DNA from: an uncultured Eubacteriales bacterium
Lineage (GTDB): Bacteria > Bacillota > Clostridia > Lachnospirales > Lachnospiraceae
NCBI GenBank assembly: GCA_900545455.1
Contig: UQZF01000017.1
Location: 1-27,923 of the forward strand
Reading direction: 5' to 3'
Length of the DNA stretch: 27,923 bases
Under the pieces are notes generated by a model that had not been told where the DNA came from, ran no database searches, and was given only the letters and a program-made list of their open reading frames with translations. The first letter of the stretch is position 1; every line of letters starts with the position of its first letter. Shown here piece by piece: positions 24,401-27,923 of the stretch. A program made the position numbers and the translations under genes.

Positions 24401-27400
24401 AATGAGCAGACCACCAGAAAGGAGGTTGAGTTCGATATCACGGAGGGAGAGGCATACGATGCCTTTGACGGAGCCGGATTTCTTGTGAACGCTTCCGTTA
24501 CGGGAAAATATTCCGCATCATACAGTAATGCGGAAAAACTGAACGGATATCTGGTATATTTCCAGTATGGAAGTAATGGAAAGGGTTCATCAATCAAGAT
24601 ATTTGAACTCACCAATATCAATACCTATGCTATGCAGCAGGGATTTGATGAGAGCTTCACTTTTGATAAAATAACAGGTGTGGGACAGAGTTATTCTCCT
24701 TCTAACTATGGCACAATCAAGCTGATAGCCCAGGCAAATACAGGATATGGTGATTATAAGTATCGTAAAGTGCATATCAAGGTTCTTCCAACCTACATTC
24801 AGATGTGGTACAGCGAAGGCAGCAGTACAGCAGCGCAGAAAATAGACATGACGGAGAATAATGCGTCAAGAGATAATTATATTGTAAAATGGAATGCCGA
24901 CGGACAGGGAAATGGTGTCAATAAGGTTAATATAACAGCTAAGTTTGATAGCGGTGTATTCAGAGGCGGCTTCGGTCCTATCGCAAGTTACAGACCACAT
25001 GGCTGTGAAAAGCTTACAAGATTTACCATGTCGAATGTGTCACTTGACATGGATGTGGTTAAGTCACTTACAGAGATAATCCGTAATCCTGAATGGAGAG
25101 ATGACTATTATTCTTACCTTGTAAATCTTGATGAGTCACAGGTTAAGGATTTCAGTGATGAGTATTCGACAGCGGAGATAATCAACCGTCTTATAGAGGA
25201 GAATGTTACTTACATCGGATGGTGTGGAGTGTATAATGCTGAAGATTCAAAACAGTTCATTGAAAAGACCGGAACGGGATGCATTGTCAACAGCAGTGCA
25301 TCAGCTACAAGTACCTATGACAAGCAGATTAAGGCAATATCGGATTATATTTTGTCAAATGTGAAGTTCATGGAGGGAAAGCAGAGCACGGTCAGCAATG
25401 CTGAGAACTTGAGCAGATATACTGTACTTGCAGATGATGACTGGCATATTAACGGACTTGATGGAACTTCACTTAAGGATGGCGGATGGACAATCACAAA
25501 ATCAAAGCTTGGATTTGATACATTGAACAGTGACGGAAGTGTCAGTGCAGCATCGGACAAGGATGTGCTCGAGGCGGGAAATCTTTCGGAGAAGCTGCTT
25601 ATAAATGAAGGAACCGGATACTATCAGGTATACCGCAATAATGAGTGTTATAATTCTGACGGTTCGCTCAATGACAATGCACGAGTATACCTTCAGATTC
25701 GTATTAATCGTGAACCTGTAAGCGGCTTCACTGTCACAACCGATGGAATGAAGGCACAGATTATAAGTAACGCCGATGATGATGCACCTGGATTTACCGA
25801 TGAGTTTGTTGTCAAGAAGGTATCTGATAATTCAAATGTAAAGGTAACAGACGGAGAGTTCAGCTATGAGTATGACACGGCATATATAATCAGACAGATT
25901 GTGACGGACAGCGATGGTGCTGTCAGCACATATATGCAGCAGTTCTCGGTAAAGCAGAATGCATGTACTGTTCCTTACGGAAGCTTTATACTTGATAAGA
26001 CAAGTCTTATGATAAACCGTGATACGGAACTTGTCGTAACAGACAATTCCATGTCATCGGATGGTTCGGAGGTTACCGCCACATATTATGTTAAGAACTC
26101 CAAGGGGACGACAGTTGCAACATTCACGATCAATGCAGGAGAGCAGAAAAATCTTGATATTTCAGGGTATGCAGAAGGCAGCTATACTGTCTCGATGACT
26201 GCAAAGGCAAGCAGGAGCGGTAAGAAGGACAGTGCACAGAGTGAAAGCGTCACAAGAACATTCGTGATAGGTGATGGAGTTAAGGTCAGCTATGATTTGA
26301 ACGGAAGTACAGTCAACGGAAATACGGAGCTTGAGGTAAGCTATGTACCTGTGGGAGACAGTTTTACGCTTCCTTCAGCTAAGCCGTATAAGGCAGGACT
26401 TACATTTGCAGGCTGGCAGTTGAATGATGGAACGGGAAAATACTATAAAGCCGGAAACAGCATAGCAGTTCCGGATGTAAATGAACTTGTGATAACAGCT
26501 GTGTTCAAGGAGATGATGAATCTCGAAATAGAGAACAGCTTCAGATATTATGTTGTAAATGATGATGGAAGTTATAGCTATGATGCAGCATCGGAGGACA
26601 GCTATCCTTCTGTTGATAAAGTGCGCCTGTTATGGAGAAAATCCGGCGAGAGTGCCTGGAAGCAGTATGATGGAAGCATTACGGCATGCAGGGATTCTTT
26701 TACAATTGCAGCCGGCGGAATTATAATCGGCGGTTTGGAAATCACTGCTGATGACAATGTGACGGTTTACGAGTATAAGCTTGAGACCGATGGAATATCA
26801 CAGTATGATATTGAGGTTTCCGGAGACGGAAATGTTTCAGGTGATGGCTCTGCAATCAAAGCGGATGTGAATAAAGCCGTAAAAATATCTAATTTATATA
26901 ATCCTGAGAAATTTAAATCCTCAGTGAACATTGATATAAGCAGAATTCCATCATGGTATTCGGGAATAGAAAGTACCAAATCAGACGTATATCTGCAGTT
27001 TTATTCAAATGCGGACAAGGAGTGGAAGAAAATCCCATATCTTGCGAAACAGTTTGCTCTGACGGGTGAAAATTCACATTCTGAGCCTGTGAGTCTGTGG
27101 AAGTATGAAGGCATTACAGGGAAAGGCATGTTTTACCGTATGCGTTTTGCAAGCTTTGCAATCGCTGACAGGGAATATGCCAATGAAGATGGAACGGTGA
27201 AACTCCCTAATATATTATCGATAACATATCTTAATATGAAGTATGTTGATAATACAGAGCCTAAGCTTACGGCAAAGATAACTTTCAATCAGACTTATGT
27301 GGATTACGATGAAGACAGCAATACGCTTAAGTTTAAGAAAGATATTACACTTGATGAACCGCTCGCCGTTGACGGAGATGTGACGATTGACCTTAACGGG

Positions 27401-27923
27401 CACATTATAACAGGTCCTAAGGGCGGAAATACAATTGAAGTTGTCGGAAGTGACAGTTCACTCAAAGTAACAGATTCAAGTACAGGTGGCAAGAAGGGAC
27501 AGATACGAGGCGGTCAGGGAACTGATGGTGAAACAGGCGGCAATGGTGGAAACGGAATTTATGCACCTTCAAGCAATGGCAGTAATATCAATATCGACGA
27601 CGGTATCAAGGTAAGCGGAGGCAAGGGAGGCGTTGGTGCTGACGGAAAGCGCGGCGAACCGGGAAAGACATCTGTAACGATTGACAGTGCCAAGAATGAC
27701 GCTTTGCGGGATGTTGAAAACAATGCCAACGATGCAAAGAAGCAGATTGATGCGATGGATGGTTTAACCGACGAGGAGAAGGAAGAGGCAAAGAAAAAGA
27801 TTGATGAAGCCATGAATAAGGCAAAAGATGAAATCAGCAATGCCGATAACCTTGAAGACATCGAAAGTAAGAAAGATGCGGGAGCGGGTGAACTTGAAAA
27901 CACCAAGAAGGACACCGAGAAAT
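21485..27923 (+). CDS. very large secreted surface protein, 5' part (over 2146 aa, runs off the window)
   Basis: The ATG at 21485 follows AAGGAG (21470-21475) by 9 bases. The frame stays open to the last base, so the C-terminus and any anchor are outside. Residues 1-38 are a signal peptide (RKRILSAFLCAAMVFTSVN, cleavage likely after LYA). Residues 39-120 are an acidic Glu/Thr/Ser linker with a 9-bp tandem repeat (21710-21727). InlB/Listeria-Bacteroides-type repeats are near 500-565, 567-652 and 654-733, each with F.GW and ending in A.W/AKF, and again at 1600-1675. An FN3-like domain is at 735-830. A beta-helix-like stretch (1953-2025, DLNGHIITG) and a Gly-rich segment follow. From about 2068 there is a DUF1542-like helical repeat (GLTDEEKEEAKKKIDEA), with a second copy apparently beginning at the edge. 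An adhesin or matrix-like role is likely. Confidence 0.9.
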   Translation, partial: MKYIENLKRNRKRILSAFLCAAMVFTSVNTTPVHHLYADEQETQAETSTEEELVTEETTEETTEADSESSEESTEETAETAESSDEAVTEETTESESDTEEMTESELATEETSESESEPGENLIAAFALGAVNFMNNGYPYGKSATRTDITLVAEVADASRAGTVQWQYASGKDGVYQDISGANSLTYVVNEPRDGYWYRCVVNGKSVTKPVMLIKSGDTAMKSIADMTRENFNGYWYVSNGVMCYTSIDTQSGNVNTFDVMGLYNRNGKLYWMNTSFSRGWQVYSGANATPGAIKASDWGYSWSEIDGAKLDALRFSFNSNNEHIVEMEADLAAGEQSFAVGADVMLSDYSVTSYCDSAALKTVFDDNDIIKQIQMVGAAKTEDAVESDPALVLKFDSIPAYYWVGSFYDRLAFSQNLRSSIQSYYDSYYTFSGTSDSDYAIECQGLDSGLVASYTNIPSGGTIRFSFGVGNVAQAGAQISINCGVQTNGESTDETGGTVEIEGMTITAQPSNKYSVFDGWYTEDGEKITSENASFYGIDSVDDNQLVLNPATKSLNVVAKFNQNYIVVYNMDGVAGLPDGTNEGIDEGADNTGYAAGIGYEVLSPLVEDDRENKRVFAGWNTSEDGSGVTYLPGEIFSISGNTELYAQWKAYSVLLYDMNDNGKGTGIMPESFSAPAGTVTTTAEIPDYTRPGYTFIGWSRNPVKTVETDYVAGQELILEGDTVLYAVWKLNAPGMVEAVSLDNIGVTEMTVNYNTDAVGDNATGYVIQVSKDGTFEDGVYQDIEIDNAAIMSYTLTGLDSGTYYYVRITAYTDDGYQKVYSGNTTNIDKAAFSNVLKDKTEVKVTVSSEQKVQVNLAVGSTSVDYSTFEQDLKKRLIEGGISEDNILISAVSSSSAASTNSFTWNKYDHTNGSTSTGTNKHFINVNALAAQTDNAYNSNVNHIVESNNGATLDFYGYGSSAYKDFYLYANEQTTRKEVEFDITEGEAYDAFDGAGFLVNASVTGKYSASYSNAEKLNGYLVYFQYGSNGKGSSIKIFELTNINTYAMQQGFDESFTFDKITGVGQSYSPSNYGTIKLIAQANTGYGDYKYRKVHIKVLPTYIQMWYSEGSSTAAQKIDMTENNASRDNYIVKWNADGQGNGVNKVNITAKFDSGVFRGGFGPIASYRPHGCEKLTRFTMSNVSLDMDVVKSLTEIIRNPEWRDDYYSYLVNLDESQVKDFSDEYSTAEIINRLIEENVTYIGWCGVYNAEDSKQFIEKTGTGCIVNSSASATSTYDKQIKAISDYILSNVKFMEGKQSTVSNAENLSRYTVLADDDWHINGLDGTSLKDGGWTITKSKLGFDTLNSDGSVSAASDKDVLEAGNLSEKLLINEGTGYYQVYRNNECYNSDGSLNDNARVYLQIRINREPVSGFTVTTDGMKAQIISNADDDAPGFTDEFVVKKVSDNSNVKVTDGEFSYEYDTAYIIRQIVTDSDGAVSTYMQQFSVKQNACTVPYGSFILDKTSLMINRDTELVVTDNSMSSDGSEVTATYYVKNSKGTTVATFTINAGEQKNLDISGYAEGSYTVSMTAKASRSGKKDSAQSESVTRTFVIGDGVKVSYDLNGSTVNGNTELEVSYVPVGDSFTLPSAKPYKAGLTFAGWQLNDGTGKYYKAGNSIAVPDVNELVITAVFKEMMNLEIENSFRYYVVNDDGSYSYDAASEDSYPSVDKVRLLWRKSGESAWKQYDGSITACRDSFTIAAGGIIIGGLEITADDNVTVYEYKLETDGISQYDIEVSGDGNVSGDGSAIKADVNKAVKISNLYNPEKFKSSVNIDISRIPSWYSGIESTKSDVYLQFYSNADKEWKKIPYLAKQFALTGENSHSEPVSLWKYEGITGKGMFYRMRFASFAIADREYANEDGTVKLPNILSITYLNMKYVDNTEPKLTAKITFNQTYVDYDEDSNTLKFKKDITLDEPLAVDGDVTIDLNGHIITGPKGGNTIEVVGSDSSLKVTDSSTGGKKGQIRGGQGTDGETGGNGGNGIYAPSSNGSNINIDDGIKVSGGKGGVGADGKRGEPGKTSVTIDSAKNDALRDVENNANDAKKQIDAMDGLTDEEKEEAKKKIDEAMNKAKDEISNADNLEDIESKKDAGAGELENTKKDTEK

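Noticed and set aside
27559..27915. 118-aa frame on the - strand at the window end
   Set aside because: It is antisense to the DUF1542-like helical repeat; its Ser/Ala/Phe composition is what reversed Lys/Glu/Ala codons give.

Overview
The window looks like chromosome of a Gram-positive, spore-forming-lineage Clostridia bacterium, most likely a gut Lachnospiraceae. The signs are a SpoVAF-type spore germination protein, a GH31 enzyme that closely resembles (from memory) the Ruminococcus/Blautia obeum isomaltase-type alpha-glucosidase, sigma-A promoters (TTGaca-17-TAtaat), strong AGGAGG ribosome sites, intrinsic terminators, a ZTP riboswitch, and a response regulator of a type I associate with this family. 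All protein genes are on the + strand; only one tRNA gene is on the - strand. No insertion sequences, phage genes or CRISPR arrays were seen.

Layout. (1) 1-423: C-terminal end of an M19 dipeptidase. (2) 424-1075: a monocistronic unit with a structured leader, an unrecognised 107-aa protein and a perfect 15-bp terminator. (3) 1124-2603: spoVAF with a TTG start and a weak terminator. (4) 2724-7710: a RhaM-type sugar mutarotase, a GH13 glucosidase and a bifunctional fucokinase/fucose-1-phosphate guanylyltransferase (FKP) that suggests GDP-L-fucose salvage. (5) 7720-9662: an iron-sulfur cluster pair, nifS-type cysteine desulfurase and iscU/nifU-type scaffold, with a palindromic operator candidate. 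(6) 9678-10760: a Gly/Pro-rich membrane protein with a TPM-like domain and a 3 x 10-residue repeat. (7) 10769-12889: a ZTP (pfl) riboswitch with a built-in terminator, followed by separate genes for a PurO-type IMP cyclohydrolase and a PurH-C-only AICAR transformylase. Together these do the last two steps of purine synthesis, usually done by fused PurH. (8) 12931-18622: GH31 alpha-glucosidase and a 1160-aa GH2 beta-galactosidase-like enzyme, both apparently cytoplasmic. (9) 18627-18807: tRNA-Pro(CGG) on the - strand. (10) 18815-27923: a LytS-like sensor kinase, a response regulator with a SARP/OmpR-like output domain, a degenerate stand-alone receiver, and a very large secreted surface protein (over 2146 residues) that runs off the window.

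The most interesting parts are the last block and the purine block. In the last block an 11-bp tandem repeat sits just upstream of a -10 box before the pseudo-receiver and surface protein, so the neighbouring regulator may control a giant adhesin-like protein. In the purine block a ZTP sensor controls the enzyme that consumes the AICAR/ZMP pool. A recurring architectural feature is promoters nested inside the preceding gene's terminator (9562-9662 and 12931-12985).
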